A stretch of DNA of 64,000 nucleotides from Cupriavidus oxalaticus (GCF_016894385.1 NZ_CP069812.1:2108001-2172000); one strand, 5' to 3'. Positions 8,040 to 17,688 are shown, counted from the stretch's first letter. Translations and numbers: made by a program. The notes: a model not told the origin generated them from the sequence alone.

Positions 8040-9623
8040 ATGATGTCTGCCACCCTGCTTCGCCACGCCGGCACCGCCGCGCTGTGCGCGCTGGCCTGGA
8101 TTTCCGCCGGCAGCGCCGGCGCCGAAACCGTGCTGCGCACCGTGCCGTCTTCCGACCTGAAGATCCTGGACCCGGTCTGGACCACCGCGAACATCACGCG
8201 CAACCATGGCTTCATGATCTACGACACCCTGTTCGGCATGGACGAGAAAGGCATCATCCGGCCGCAGATGGTGGACAAGTACAGCGCCAGCGCCGACAAC
8301 AGGACCTGGACCTTCACGCTGCGCCCCGGACTGAAGTTCCATGACGGCACGCCCGTGGCCGCGCAGGACGTGGTCGCGTCGCTGACGCGCTGGGGCAAGC
8401 GCGACGTGCTGGGCCAGCGCATGTTCGAAGCCATGGCGAGCATCACCGCCGAGGGACCGTCGACCGTGCGCATGAACTTCCGCCAGCCTTTCGGCGCGGT
8501 GCTCGACGCGCTCGGCAAGCCCAGCCCGCTGGCGCCGTTCATCATGCCGAAACGCGTGGCCGACACGCCCGCCGACAAGCAGATCGACGACCTGACCGGC
8601 TCCGGCCCGTTCACGCTGAAGAAGGAGGATTACCGCCCCGGCGACCGCGTGGTCTACCGCCGCAATCCCGCCTATGTACCGCGCAAGGAACCGGCGTCGG
8701 GCCTGGCCGGCGGCAAGGTCGTGCACGTGGACCGCGTCGAATGGGTGTTCCTGCGCGACCCGCAGACCCAGGTCAATGCGCTGCTCAACGGCGAGGTCGA
8801 TATCGTCGAGACCGTGCCGGCTTCGCACTACCCGCAGCTGCGCACCGACAACCGCGTGCAGATGGTCGACATCATGCCGGCCGGCCCCTTCACCGTGATC
8901 TACAACCACAAGGTGCCGCCGTTCAACGACGCGCGCGTGCGCAAGGCGGCCATGCTGGCGATCAACCAGGAAGCGATGCTGCGCGCGCAGGCGACCTATC
9001 GCGACTTCTACAAGCCCTGCACCTCGGTCTACCTGTGCGGCTCGCCGTATGCCAGCGAGCAAACCGGTTTCTTCACCGGCAAGCCGCAGTTCGAGCAGGC
9101 GCGCAAGCTGCTGAAGGAAGCCGGCTATGACGGCAAGCCGGTGGTGATCATGCTGCCCGGCGACGCACCCGCGCTGAGCCGCTTGCCGGTGGTGTACGGC
9201 CAGCTGCTCAGGCAGGCCGGCTTCAATGTCGACGTGCAGGCCACCGACTGGAGCACGCTGATCACGCGCCGCACCAAAAAGGATCTGCCCGAGAACGGCG
9301 GCTGGAATGCCTTCATCACCTTCTGGGGCGGCGTCGATGCCAGCAGCCCCGTCACCTACAGCCCGCTGACCGGCAATGGCGAGCGCGGCTATTTCGGCTG
9401 GCCGGAAGATGCGGAACTGGAAGCGCTGAAGACGCGCTTCATCGAGACTGCTGACGCCGTGCAGCGCAAGGACCTCGCCACCAGGATCCAGCTGCGCGCG
9501 ATCGAGAGCGGCGTGCTGGCGCCGGTCGGCGAAGGCAAGGCGCCTACCGTGGTGCGCCGCGGGGCCGTCAGCGGCCTGCTGCCCGCGCCGGCGGTGCTGT
9601 ACTGGAACGTGCGCAAGGAATAG
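8040..9623 (+). CDS. ABC transporter solute-binding protein, peptide/nickel family (SBP_bac_5)
   Basis: About 527 residues. After an N-terminal signal peptide (LLRHAGTAALCALAWISAGSAGAE) comes the cluster C binding-protein fold: DLKILDPVWTTANITRNHGFMIYDTLFGMD, WTFTLRPGLKFHDGTPV, ASLTRWGKRD and FNDARVRKAAMLAINQEAM. AGGTGA precedes two adjacent ATGs (8040 and 8043), either of which may start. It leads an operon with two permeases and a double ATPase, so it is the periplasmic receptor of that importer. Ligands of this family include di/oligopeptides, opines, glutathione and nickel; the adjacent amidase suggests an amide or peptide-like compound. Confidence 0.9.
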   Translation: MMSATLLRHAGTAALCALAWISAGSAGAETVLRTVPSSDLKILDPVWTTANITRNHGFMIYDTLFGMDEKGIIRPQMVDKYSASADNRTWTFTLRPGLKFHDGTPVAAQDVVASLTRWGKRDVLGQRMFEAMASITAEGPSTVRMNFRQPFGAVLDALGKPSPLAPFIMPKRVADTPADKQIDDLTGSGPFTLKKEDYRPGDRVVYRRNPAYVPRKEPASGLAGGKVVHVDRVEWVFLRDPQTQVNALLNGEVDIVETVPASHYPQLRTDNRVQMVDIMPAGPFTVIYNHKVPPFNDARVRKAAMLAINQEAMLRAQATYRDFYKPCTSVYLCGSPYASEQTGFFTGKPQFEQARKLLKEAGYDGKPVVIMLPGDAPALSRLPVVYGQLLRQAGFNVDVQATDWSTLITRRTKKDLPENGGWNAFITFWGGVDASSPVTYSPLTGNGERGYFGWPEDAELEALKTRFIETADAVQRKDLATRIQLRAIESGVLAPVGEGKAPTVVRRGAVSGLLPAPAVLYWNVRKE

Positions 9624-9658
9624 CGCCGCGCAGGCTTAAGCCTGGCCGCTTGCCTGCT

Positions 9659-9682
9659 CCCTCTCCCGCTTGCGGGAGAGGG
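9659..9682. repeat. REP-like dispersed palindrome, copy A
   Basis: Arms CCCTCTCCCGC and GCGGGAGAGGG around TT, followed by GGAGACAACC. It sits between the receptor and first permease genes of the ABC operon. The same core occurs three more times in the window, each time intergenic. As RNA it would form a very stable hairpin. Confidence 0.85.
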
Positions 9683-9724
9683 GAGACAACCAGCTTCCCA
9701 CCCTACCCCAACAAGGCTACCCCC

Positions 9725-10666
9725 ATGCTGAATTTCCTGGTCCGCCGCAGCCTGGCCACCGTGCCGGTGCTGGCGGTGGTGGCGGTCATCGTCTTCCTGC
9801 TGCTGCGGCTCACGCCCGGCGACCCGGCCGCGGCCATTGCCGGCGATGCCGCCAGCGCGCAGGACATCGCCCGCATCCGCGTGCAGCTTGGCCTGGATGA
9901 AGCGCTGCCGGTCCAGTTCGCCCACTGGATCGGCCAGGTGCTGAGTGCCGACCTGGGCTACTCGTACTTCTACAAGATGCCGGTGACCGCGCTGATCGCG
10001 CAGCGGCTGGAGCCGACCTTGTCGGTGGCGGCGCTGACCATCGCGCTGACCGTGCTGGCTGCGGTGCCGCTGGGCACGCTGGCGGCCTATCGGCGCGGGC
10101 GCTGGATCGACCGCATGGTGATGGGCGGCTCGGTGCTGGGCTTCTCGCTGCCGGTGTTCGTCGCCGGCTACCTGATGATCTGGCTGTTCTCGCTGCACCT
10201 GGGCTGGTTCCCGGCGCAAGGCTACATGCGCCTGGCCGATGGCGCGGGGCCGTGGCTGCACAGCCTGGCGCTGCCCTGCGTCACGCTGTCGGTGATGTCG
10301 TGCGCGCTGGTGGCGCGCGTGACGCGCGCCGCGGTCGCCGAGGCGCTGACCGAAGACTTCGTGCAGACCGCGCGCGCCAAGGGCATCCAGGAGTGGCGCA
10401 TGCTGACGCGCCACGCGCTGGCCAATGCCGCGGTGCCGATCGCCACCGTGATCGGCCTGAGCGTCGCGGGCCTGATCGGCGGCGTGGTGGTGACCGAGAC
10501 CATCTTCGCCATCCCCGGCGTCGGGCAGCTCACCGTCGATGCGGTGCTGTCGCGCGACTACCCGCTGATCCAGGGCATCACGCTGTTCTTCTCGGTGTCC
10601 TACGTGGTCATCAACCTGCTGGTGGACATGAGCTACCTGCTGCTCGATCCCCGCATCCGCTACTGA
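9725..10666 (+). CDS. ABC transporter permease, DppB type
   Basis: 313 residues from MLNFLVRRSLATVPVL. It has six hydrophobic segments, the N-terminal LLRLTPGDPAAAIAG motif of the DppB class, and the cytoplasmic EAA loop ALTEDFVQTARAKGIQEWRML followed by HALANAAVPIATVIGL. The C-terminus LVDMSYLLLDPRIRY is the standard ending of these permeases. It pairs with the DppC-type permease starting 12 bp later. The gap to the upstream receptor gene is about 100 bp and contains a REP-like palindrome. Confidence 0.92.
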   Translation: MLNFLVRRSLATVPVLAVVAVIVFLLLRLTPGDPAAAIAGDAASAQDIARIRVQLGLDEALPVQFAHWIGQVLSADLGYSYFYKMPVTALIAQRLEPTLSVAALTIALTVLAAVPLGTLAAYRRGRWIDRMVMGGSVLGFSLPVFVAGYLMIWLFSLHLGWFPAQGYMRLADGAGPWLHSLALPCVTLSVMSCALVARVTRAAVAEALTEDFVQTARAKGIQEWRMLTRHALANAAVPIATVIGLSVAGLIGGVVVTETIFAIPGVGQLTVDAVLSRDYPLIQGITLFFSVSYVVINLLVDMSYLLLDPRIRY

Positions 10667-10677
10667 GGGCCGTCCCC

Positions 10678-11607
10678 ATGACTTCACTCACCACCGCCAT
10701 CCAGACCGCCGCGCCCGCGGCCGCCCGCCGCCCCTCGCGGCTGCGCACGGTGCTGGACAACGGCGCCGTACGCGCCGGCGGCGCCATCCTGCTGCTGATG
10801 CTCTGTCTTGCCGTGGCCGCGCCCTGGCTCTACACCATCGATCCCAACACCATGGACCCGGCCAGCTCGCAGCTCGCCCCGGGCACCCGCGCCGAGATCA
10901 TGACGCTGGCCGGCGACACCTTCGAGCGCCTGCTCCCATTCGGCACCGACAGCCTGGGCCGCGATATCTGGAGCCGCACGCTGTACGGCGCGCGGGTGTC
11001 GCTGGCGGTGGGCGTGTGCGTGGCGCTGGCGTCGGTGGCGCTCGGGCTGGCCGTGGGGCTGGTGTCGGGATATTTCCGCTGGCTGGATGGCCCGGTGATG
11101 CGCGTGATGGACGGCATGATGGCAATCCCCGGCATCCTGTTCGCGATCGTGCTGGTGGCCGCGTGGCGGCCCAGCCTGCTGACGGTGATCGTGGCGATGA
11201 CGGTGCCCGATACGCCGCGCGTGGCGCGGCTGGTGCGCTCGGTGGTGCTGTCGGTGCGCGAAGAGCCTTACGTCGAGGCCGCCATCGCGCTCGACACACC
11301 GGCATGGAAGCTGATGCTGCGCCATATCCTGCCCAACACCATCGCCCCGCTGCTGGTGCAGGGCACCTTCATCTGCGCCGGCGCGATGCTGGTGGAGGCG
11401 GTGATGTCCTTCCTCGGCATCGGCCTGCCCACCGACATCCCCACCTGGGGAAACATCATGGCCGAGGGGCGCGCGCACTTCACCTCGCACCCCCATAGCG
11501 TGCTGCTGCCCGGCGCGTTCCTGGCCCTGACCGTGCTGGCCGTCAACATGCTCGGCGACGGCCTGCGCGACACCCTCGATCCCAAGTTCAACAAGCGCAA
11601 CGGATGA
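10678..11607 (+). CDS. ABC transporter permease, DppC type
   Basis: 309 residues. The N-terminal cytoplasmic stretch leads into a first membrane helix (GGAILLLMLCLAVAAPWLY), then the periplasmic motif FGTDSLGRDIWSRTLYGARVS of the DppC class and the EAA loop VREEPYVEAAIALDTPAWKLMLRHILPN in two parts. It ends LGDGLRDTLDPKFNKRNG. Its stop overlaps the start of the ATPase gene as ATGA, so the two are translationally coupled. It forms the translocation pore with the DppB-type subunit. Confidence 0.92.
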   Translation: MTSLTTAIQTAAPAAARRPSRLRTVLDNGAVRAGGAILLLMLCLAVAAPWLYTIDPNTMDPASSQLAPGTRAEIMTLAGDTFERLLPFGTDSLGRDIWSRTLYGARVSLAVGVCVALASVALGLAVGLVSGYFRWLDGPVMRVMDGMMAIPGILFAIVLVAAWRPSLLTVIVAMTVPDTPRVARLVRSVVLSVREEPYVEAAIALDTPAWKLMLRHILPNTIAPLLVQGTFICAGAMLVEAVMSFLGIGLPTDIPTWGNIMAEGRAHFTSHPHSVLLPGAFLALTVLAVNMLGDGLRDTLDPKFNKRNG

Positions 11608-13256
11608 TGATGGCAGCCAACCCAACCGCGGCGGCAAACGCCGCTGCGCCCGCCCTGCGTGTGCAAGACCTGCGCATCGACCTGCCGCCCGGCGCGGACC
11701 GGCCCCATGCCGTGCAAAACGCATCCTTCGAGGTGATGCCCGGCGAAGTGGTCTGCCTGCTGGGCGAATCCGGCTCCGGCAAGTCCGTGATCGCGCGCGC
11801 GGTGATGGGCCTGCTGCCCGAGGGCCTGCACGTATCCGGCGGCAGCATTACGCTTTGCGGCGAAGACCTGCTGGCGGCATCGCCCGCGCGCCGGCGCGCC
11901 TTGCGCGGCACCGGCGTGGCGATGGTGTTCCAGGAGCCGATGACGGCGCTGAACCCCGTGATGCGCTGCGGCGCGCAGGTGGAGGAAGTGCTGGCGCAGC
12001 ACACCACGCTCGGCGCGGCGCAGCGGCGCGAGCAGGTGCTGTCGATCTTTGCGCGCGTGCGCTTGCCCGATCCCGAGCGCATCCATGACGCCTATCCGCA
12101 CCAGCTGTCCGGCGGCCAGCGCCAGCGCATCGTCATCGCCATGGCGCTGATCCTGCGCCCCGCGCTGCTGGTCTGCGACGAGCCCACCACGGCGCTCGAC
12201 GTCACCACGCAGGCCGAGATCCTGGCGCTGGTGCGCGAGCTGCAGCATGAACACCGCACCGCGGTGCTGTTCATCACGCATGACTTCGGCGTGGTCGCCG
12301 ACATTGCCGACCGCGTGGTGGTGATGCAGCTCGGCCGGCAAGTCGAATGCGGGCCGCGCGACCAGGTCCTGCGCCGTCCCGAAGCCGATTACACGCGCAT
12401 GCTGCTCGATGCCGTGCCCGGGCTGGAGCCTGCACGCCGCCCCTCGGACACCGAACGCCCGCTGCTGCTCGACGCCAGCGCGATCGGCAAGACGTATACC
12501 TCCGGCGCATGGCCCGGCCGCCGGCGCGTGGTGCAGGCGGCCAGCGAGGTCTCGCTGCAGGTGCATGCCGGCGAGACCGTCGGCATCGTCGGTGAATCCG
12601 GCTCGGGCAAGTCCACCGTGGCGCGCTGCATCGCGCGGCTGATCGAGCCATCGGCGGGCGCGATCCACCTCCTGCCGGCGCAGCCGCGCGGGCTGTCGCG
12701 GCGCGCGCAGCTGTCGGCATTCCGGCGCGCGGTGCAGGTGGTGTTCCAGGACCCCAACCGCTCGCTGAATCCGCGCCGCACCGTCGGCCAGTCGATCGTC
12801 GAGGGCGCGGTGAACTTCGGCGCCACGCCCGCGCAGGCCTGGGAACGCGCCGAAGCGCTGATGGAGCTGGTGCGGCTGCGGCCCGATGCGTTGCACCGCT
12901 ATCCCAGCGAGTTTTCCGGCGGCCAGCGCCAGCGGCTGTGCATCGCCCGCGCGCTGGCGTGCGAGCCGCGCGTGCTGATCGCCGACGAAGCGGTATCGGC
13001 GCTCGACGTCTCCGTGCAAGCCCAGATCCTGAAACTGCTGGCCGATATCCAGCAGCGGCTCGCCATCGGCATCCTCTTCATCACGCACGACCTGCGCGTG
13101 GCCAGCCAGATCTGCGACCGGCTGATCGTGATGCACCAGGGCCGCGTGGTCGAGCAAGGCCCCACCCGCGACGTGGTGCTGTCGCCGCGGCAGGACTACA
13201 CCCGCGCGCTGCTGGCCGCCGCGCCGGGGCGCGGCTACCGCTTCGGCGAAGCGTAG
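11604..13256 (+). CDS. fused double ABC ATPase (DppD-DppF type)
   Basis: 550 residues with two complete nucleotide-binding domains. Domain 1: Walker A GESGSGKS near residue 55, LSGGQRQRI, Walker [13 protein letters not shown], switch ITHDFG. Domain 2: Walker A GESGSGKS again near residue 331, [15 protein letters not shown], Walker B VLIADEAVSALDVS, switch ITHDLR. Domain 2 has DEAVSALD in place of the more usual DEPVSALD. Peptide ABC importers often carry DppD and DppF as separate genes; here one polypeptide supplies both, as in GsiA. It energises the importer encoded just upstream. Confidence 0.92.
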   Translation: MMMAANPTAAANAAAPALRVQDLRIDLPPGADRPHAVQNASFEVMPGEVVCLLGESGSGKSVIARAVMGLLPEGLHVSGGSITLCGEDLLAASPARRRALRGTGVAMVFQEPMTALNPVMRCGAQVEEVLAQHTTLGAAQRREQVLSIFARVRLPDPERIHDAYPHQLSGGQRQRIVIAMALILRPALLVCDEPTTALDVTTQAEILALVRELQHEHRTAVLFITHDFGVVADIADRVVVMQLGRQVECGPRDQVLRRPEADYTRMLLDAVPGLEPARRPSDTERPLLLDASAIGKTYTSGAWPGRRRVVQAASEVSLQVHAGETVGIVGESGSGKSTVARCIARLIEPSAGAIHLLPAQPRGLSRRAQLSAFRRAVQVVFQDPNRSLNPRRTVGQSIVEGAVNFGATPAQAWERAEALMELVRLRPDALHRYPSEFSGGQRQRLCIARALACEPRVLIADEAVSALDVSVQAQILKLLADIQQRLAIGILFITHDLRVASQICDRLIVMHQGRVVEQGPTRDVVLSPRQDYTRALLAAAPGRGYRFGEA

Positions 13257-13276
13257 AGCGCCGGATGACCGTCAGC

Positions 13277-13306
13277 CTGTCGTTCCCGCGCAGGCGGGAA
13301 TGACGG
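13277..13306. repeat. short palindrome, GCGGGAA type
   Basis: CGTTCCCGC and GCGGGAATG flank a 4-base loop with one mismatch that would be a G-U pair in RNA. Sequences of this type (mirrored CATTCCCGC/GCGGGAATG) are common dispersed repeats in betaproteobacteria. It lies between the ATPase and amidase genes and has no T-tract, so it is a poor terminator. Confidence 0.55.
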
Positions 13307-13349
13307 TGACTAAATAAAGGGCATTACCACACTCACAACGGACCACAAC

Positions 13350-14750
13350 ATGAACCAACCGCTCTACGCACTCAGCGCCGTCGACCTGACCCGCTACTAC
13401 CGCCAGCGCGAACTGTCGCCGGTCGAGGTCGTGCAGGCCGTCCTGGACCGCATCGGACAATGGGAGCCCACCATCGGCGCGATGTACCTGGTGCATGCGC
13501 AGCAGGCGCTGGACGCCGCCCGCGCCGCCGAAGCGCGCTGGCTGGCCGGCACGCCGTGCGGCGCGCTCGACGGCGTGCCGGTGACGCTGAAGGAAAACAT
13601 CGCCACGCAAGGCATGCCGACACCGCTGGGCAGCGCCGCCACGGTGCTCGCGCCGGCGCCCGCCGACGCCCCGGCCGCCGCGCGCCTGCGCGAGGCCGGC
13701 GCGATCGTGGTCGGCAAGACCACCATGCCGGACTTCGGCTTCCTCGGCGCGGCGCCGTCGAGCTTCCACCCGCTGACGCGCAATCCGTGGAACCCGGAAC
13801 GCAATACCGGCGGTTCCAGCTCGGGCGCGGGCGCGGCCGCAGCGGCGGGCTACGGCCCGATCCACCTGGGCACCGATATCGGCGGCTCGGTGCGCATCCC
13901 CGCCAGCTTCTGCGGCGTGTTCGGCCTCAAGCCCAGCCATGGCCGCGTGCCGGTGTATCCGCCGGCGGCGGCGCGCGTGCTCGGCCCGCTGACGCGCACC
14001 GTGGCCGATGCCGCGCTCGCCATGCAGGCAATCGCCCGGCCCGACGCCCGCGACTACATGAGCCTGCCGCCGCAGGACATCGGCTGGACCAGCCTCGCGC
14101 GCGACGTGCGCGGGCTGCGCATCGGCCTGTGGCTGGAACCCACCGGCGGCTGGCAGGTCGACCCGGAAGTGCACGCCGCGGTGCTGGCGGCCGCGCAGGT
14201 GTTCGAGCAGGCCGGCGCCGTGGTCGAGCCGGTGCGCGACTGGACCACCATGGACATGCGCATGGGCCTGGCGCACTTTTTCACCATGCGCTGCCGCGTC
14301 GACCTCGCCGCGATGCCGCCGGAACGCGCCAGCCTGGCCGCGGGCTATATCCGCAAGGCGGCCGACATCGCGGGCGCGCTGACGCCGGAGCAGACCTTCC
14401 AGGCCTTCACCCGCATCCAGCAGCTGCGCGAAGCCACCGTTGCGGCCACGCAGCCCTATGACTTCGTGATCTCGCCGGTGTCGCCGGTGCTGCCGTTCGC
14501 CGCCGACGCCATCAACAGCGGCGGCGACCTGCCGCTGAAGGACTCGCATTTCAGCGCGGCGTTCAACCAGTCCGAGCAGCCGGCGGCATCGGTGCCGTGC
14601 GGCGTTTCGCGCGACGGGCTGCCCATCGGCCTGCAGATCGCCGGCCGGCGCTTCGACGACCTGGGCGTGCTGCAGCTGTCGCACTGGTTCGAACAGGCGA
14701 CTAAGCTGCGCTCGCCCTGGCCGGAGCCGCCGGCGCCGCCGGCGCAGTAA
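13350..14750 (+). CDS. amidase-signature family amidohydrolase
   Basis: 466 residues. The amidase signature is complete: the catalytic lysine is in GVPVTLKENIA (about residue 77), the glycine/serine-rich block is NTGGSSSGAGAAAAAGYGPI, and the nucleophilic serine is in TDIGGSVRIPASFCGVFGLKPS. This gives the Ser-cisSer-Lys triad used to hydrolyse carboxamides. It lies 93 bp after the ABC ATPase on the same strand and is probably the last gene of the uptake operon, cleaving the imported amide in the cytoplasm. Substrate is unknown; GatA is unlikely because no GatB/GatC is adjacent. Confidence 0.9.
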   Translation: MNQPLYALSAVDLTRYYRQRELSPVEVVQAVLDRIGQWEPTIGAMYLVHAQQALDAARAAEARWLAGTPCGALDGVPVTLKENIATQGMPTPLGSAATVLAPAPADAPAAARLREAGAIVVGKTTMPDFGFLGAAPSSFHPLTRNPWNPERNTGGSSSGAGAAAAAGYGPIHLGTDIGGSVRIPASFCGVFGLKPSHGRVPVYPPAAARVLGPLTRTVADAALAMQAIARPDARDYMSLPPQDIGWTSLARDVRGLRIGLWLEPTGGWQVDPEVHAAVLAAAQVFEQAGAVVEPVRDWTTMDMRMGLAHFFTMRCRVDLAAMPPERASLAAGYIRKAADIAGALTPEQTFQAFTRIQQLREATVAATQPYDFVISPVSPVLPFAADAINSGGDLPLKDSHFSAAFNQSEQPAASVPCGVSRDGLPIGLQIAGRRFDDLGVLQLSHWFEQATKLRSPWPEPPAPPAQ

Positions 14751-14832
14751 CGCGGCGCATGCGCGTACCGGCGCTACAATGGCCCGCTCCACGCCAGCGC
14801 GGCCCCCATTGCCCGGTACCCCGGTACGTCCC

Positions 14833-15732
14833 ATGCGATTCGAGGATCTTGAAGCCTTCCTGGTAGTCAGCGAACACGGCAACCTGCATCGCGCGGCCGA
14901 CACGCTCGGCATGACCCAGTCCGGCCTGTCCAAGACGCTGGCGCGGCTGGAGAGCGAGGCCGGCATGCCGCTGTTCGAGCGCACCCCGCGCGGGCTGGTG
15001 CCGACCAGCGTCGGCAAGACGCTGCTGGCGCATGCGCGCAGGATCTCGCTGGCGGCAACCGACCTGCGCAATGAACTGGCGGAGCAGCGGCTGGCGCGCG
15101 CCGGCACCGTGCGGCTCGGCGCCATCCCTTACCTGGTGCCGTCGCTGCTGTCGCCGCTGCTGGCGCAGTTCTTCGTCAGCCGCCCGCTGGCGGTGTTTTC
15201 GATCGAGACGCACCTGAGCGCGCGCCTGATGGCGATGCTGCAGAACGGCGACGCCGACCTGATCCTGGCCGCGCGCCCGGCCAGCGTGCCGGAGGACATC
15301 GGCTGGCTGCCGCTGGGGCCGCTGACCATGCAGATCGTCTGCCGCAGCGGCCATCCGCGGCGGGACCGCTTCCGCACGCTGGCCGACCTGACCGAAGAGC
15401 GCTGGGCCGTCCCCGCCAGCTCGCTGTACCTGCGCCAGTGGCTGGAGGAGCGGTTCACCTCGGTGGGCCTGCCGCCGCCGCGCGTGGCGGTGGAAAGCAC
15501 GGCCTCGCCGGTTGCGTTCGGCGAGCTGCTGCGGCACTCCGACCTGCTCGGCATCATGCCGCCGCGCATCCTCAGGCAGGCGGAGGGACAGGGCCTGCAG
15601 GCCATCGCCGGGCCGGGCATGTCGTGGCAGCACGAGCTGGCGGTGCTGTGGCGCGCCGGCGGCTACCTGTCGCCGATCTGCCAGGACTTCCGCGACGCGG
15701 TGGTCAAGTGGTGCGAGGAGATGGAAATCTGA
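14833..15732 (+). CDS. LysR-family transcriptional regulator
   Basis: 299 residues from MRFEDLEAFLVVSEHGN, the canonical LysR start; a longer frame from 14779 adds 18 non-conserved residues. The helix-turn-helix is NLHRAADTLGMTQSGLSKTLARLESEAGMPLFERTP in two stretches, followed by the linker helix and a substrate-binding domain (VRLGAIPYLVPSLLSPLLAQF). It lies 82 bp after the amidase gene on the same strand, so it may be part of, or regulate, the preceding uptake operon; LysR genes are more often divergent from their targets. Confidence 0.9.
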   Translation: MRFEDLEAFLVVSEHGNLHRAADTLGMTQSGLSKTLARLESEAGMPLFERTPRGLVPTSVGKTLLAHARRISLAATDLRNELAEQRLARAGTVRLGAIPYLVPSLLSPLLAQFFVSRPLAVFSIETHLSARLMAMLQNGDADLILAARPASVPEDIGWLPLGPLTMQIVCRSGHPRRDRFRTLADLTEERWAVPASSLYLRQWLEERFTSVGLPPPRVAVESTASPVAFGELLRHSDLLGIMPPRILRQAEGQGLQAIAGPGMSWQHELAVLWRAGGYLSPICQDFRDAVVKWCEEMEI

Positions 15733-15763
15733 GGGAGCGCCCCGGCTCCGCCATCAGGCCCGC

Positions 15764-16834
15764 TCAGGCCGCGGCCAGCGTGCTGCGCACGGCGTCGGTC
15801 ACCTGCGCCACCACGCCGTCGCGCCAGTCGTCGGCATCGCCGTAGAAGGCCTGCCACATCGCCCCGCGCACCAGCGCGCGCTGGTTCTCGTCCGCCTCGG
15901 GGTGCCGGTGCAGCCAGTGGTCGCCGCGCAGCGCGTCCAGCACCTCGCCCACGGGCAGCGTGCCGAACTCCAGCGCGATGCCGGCATAGTCGATCCCCGG
16001 CAGCGTCTGCGGCACCGCATGCCAGGCCAGCCCGGTCAGGTTGGCCGAGGTCGACGAGCCGTCATAGATCGACGTCACCCGGCTGCCCCAGATCGCGCGC
16101 GTGCGCGTCAGCGATTCGGGCGTGTCCGGGCCCATGTGAATGGGCTCGCCGTAGCCCCACGGCCCCAGCCCGGTGTGCACGTCGATCCAGCGCAGCGCCT
16201 CGCGCCCGGCGCCGAAGCGAGCCAGGATGCGGCATAGCGTGTAGTTGCTCCAGGTCGCCTTGGTGCCGCCGAAGAACATGCCGTCCGGATCCTGGTACTG
16301 GCCGCCGCTGAGCGCGGCCTGGTACCACGCCATGCCGCGCTCGGCCACGGTCTTCATCAGCCGCGCCTGGTCGGCGCCGGATGGCGGCCACTGCGCCGGC
16401 AGCAGCAGCGGCGCGATCTCGGCATAAGGCCCGTTATGCGGCAGCGGCTGCGAGAAATCCATGAAGTTGCGGTTCAGGTCGACGTTGTCTTCGTTGACCC
16501 GCCGCAGGTGCGAGAAGCCGTAAGGATTGATGGCATGGACCAGCAGCAGGCTGGTGCCGGCAGCGGCGCAATCGGCCAGCAGCCCGGCGTCGTTCAGCAT
16601 CGCGATCTGTGCGCCGGAGCCGGCGAAGCCCTCGGCGCCATGGGTACCGGAAGTCACCATCAGGCACTGCCGCGCGCCGGGCGGGCCCACCTGCGCCACG
16701 TCGATCGCCAGGTCCTCGCCGGCGCTGCCGCGGCGGGTCGGATGCGGGAACTGCGCCAGGTCGGCCCCGACCGCACGCGCGGCATCAAGGAATTTCTGGC
16801 GGGCTTCGGCGTAGCTGCGCGAAAAAGGGCTCAT
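15764..16834 (-). CDS. DUF2817 / M14-like zinc carboxypeptidase-fold protein
   Basis: 356 residues. The pattern VTSGTHGAEGFAGSGAQIA resembles the first metal-binding HxxE of M14 carboxypeptidases, VHAINPYGFSHLRRVNEDNVDLNRNF the substrate-binding Asn-Arg region, and IDVHTGLGPWGYGEP the third histidine ligand. These are the hallmarks of DUF2817 proteins. It is probably a soluble hydrolase acting on peptides or amidated acids; no signal peptide is evident. It is convergent with the LysR gene, and lies near a cluster of peptide transport and peptidase genes on the same strand. Confidence 0.8.
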   Translation of the reverse strand: MSPFSRSYAEARQKFLDAARAVGADLAQFPHPTRRGSAGEDLAIDVAQVGPPGARQCLMVTSGTHGAEGFAGSGAQIAMLNDAGLLADCAAAGTSLLLVHAINPYGFSHLRRVNEDNVDLNRNFMDFSQPLPHNGPYAEIAPLLLPAQWPPSGADQARLMKTVAERGMAWYQAALSGGQYQDPDGMFFGGTKATWSNYTLCRILARFGAGREALRWIDVHTGLGPWGYGEPIHMGPDTPESLTRTRAIWGSRVTSIYDGSSTSANLTGLAWHAVPQTLPGIDYAGIALEFGTLPVGEVLDALRGDHWLHRHPEADENQRALVRGAMWQAFYGDADDWRDGVVAQVTDAVRSTLAAA

Positions 16835-16899
16835 GGCGTCACCGGCGGATGGCGATGCAGGCCATTAGACGCCATTTCCGCCGGTTCTGCCAGCCGGGG

Positions 16900-17688
16900 C
16901 TAGAACAGCGAGCCGGTCGGGTCGGGACGCGCCGGGGCCGGACTTGCCGCTTCCGCCTCCGGGCCCCAGATGCCGGGCGAAGTGAAGGCACGGGGGTGCA
17001 TCTCGATCCCAGCCGCGGCCAGCTGGCTGGCGGTCATCACCAGGTGGCGCGCCAGCCAGTCGTGCAGGCCGCGCAGGAAGCGGATGTTCTCGACGCTGTT
17101 GGATGCGGCGATCAGCCGCTCCAGCTTGACATGGGCGGTGTAGACGTCGAGCAGGTTGGTGGCACGCAGCCGCGGCGGCGTGCCGGGGGCACGCTCGATC
17201 GCCAGGATGCGGCGCACCTGGGCGCTGGCCAGGTCGCCGGTACGCAGGTATTGCTCATAGACCGCCTCCAGCGCGGGAAAATGCACGGTAGGCTGCACGC
17301 GCGGCACGGCGGCCACCTTCTCCATGCGCAGCACCAGGTAGCGGATGGCGGCGAGGCGCTCGGCCGCCGCGGTTTCGGCCGCACTGCGCCGTCCGCCCCC
17401 TCCGCGCCGGGCGCCGGCGGGGATCGGGTCGGGCAAGGACGTGCGCGGCACCACGTCGCGCTCGGTGTAGTCCGGCACCTGCAGCAGCAGCCCGGGATGC
17501 GCCACCGCGGCGCGGGCGCAATCCTCGCCGAACGGGTACTCATGCCCGGCGGCGTCGCGCAGGATATAGGCCTGCCCGTGGGGGAAACCGTGGTGCCGGC
17601 GGCTGTTGCCGCGCGCCTGGCAGCGGGTGTCCAAGTCGACGAAGTCCTTGCGTACGGGGATCCAGCCCCCGTCGTGTGCCTGGGTCAT
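16900..17688 (-). CDS. hypothetical protein
   Basis: 262 residues, family not recognised. The N-terminal part contains DFVDLDTRCQARGNSRRHHGFPHG and YPFGEDCARAAV, with two cysteines and several histidines; a glycine/arginine linker (GARRGGGGRRSA) leads to a helical C-terminal half (AAERLAAIRYLVLRMEKVA..., VRRILAIERAPG..., FLRGLHDWLARHLVMT). There is no signal peptide or membrane segment. Codon use is like the neighbours. It is separated by 72 bp from the M55 peptidase upstream. Confidence 0.6.
   Translation of the reverse strand: MTQAHDGGWIPVRKDFVDLDTRCQARGNSRRHHGFPHGQAYILRDAAGHEYPFGEDCARAAVAHPGLLLQVPDYTERDVVPRTSLPDPIPAGARRGGGGRRSAAETAAAERLAAIRYLVLRMEKVAAVPRVQPTVHFPALEAVYEQYLRTGDLASAQVRRILAIERAPGTPPRLRATNLLDVYTAHVKLERLIAASNSVENIRFLRGLHDWLARHLVMTASQLAAAGIEMHPRAFTSPGIWGPEAEAASPAPARPDPTGSLF

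Noticed and set aside
11268..13157. 629-codon minus-strand ORF opposite the ABC ATPase
   Set aside because: Antisense to two conserved nucleotide-binding domains; no ribosome binding site or family match.
13272..15125. 617-codon minus-strand ORF opposite amidase and LysR genes
   Set aside because: It spans two genes with intact motifs on the other strand, so it is not coding.
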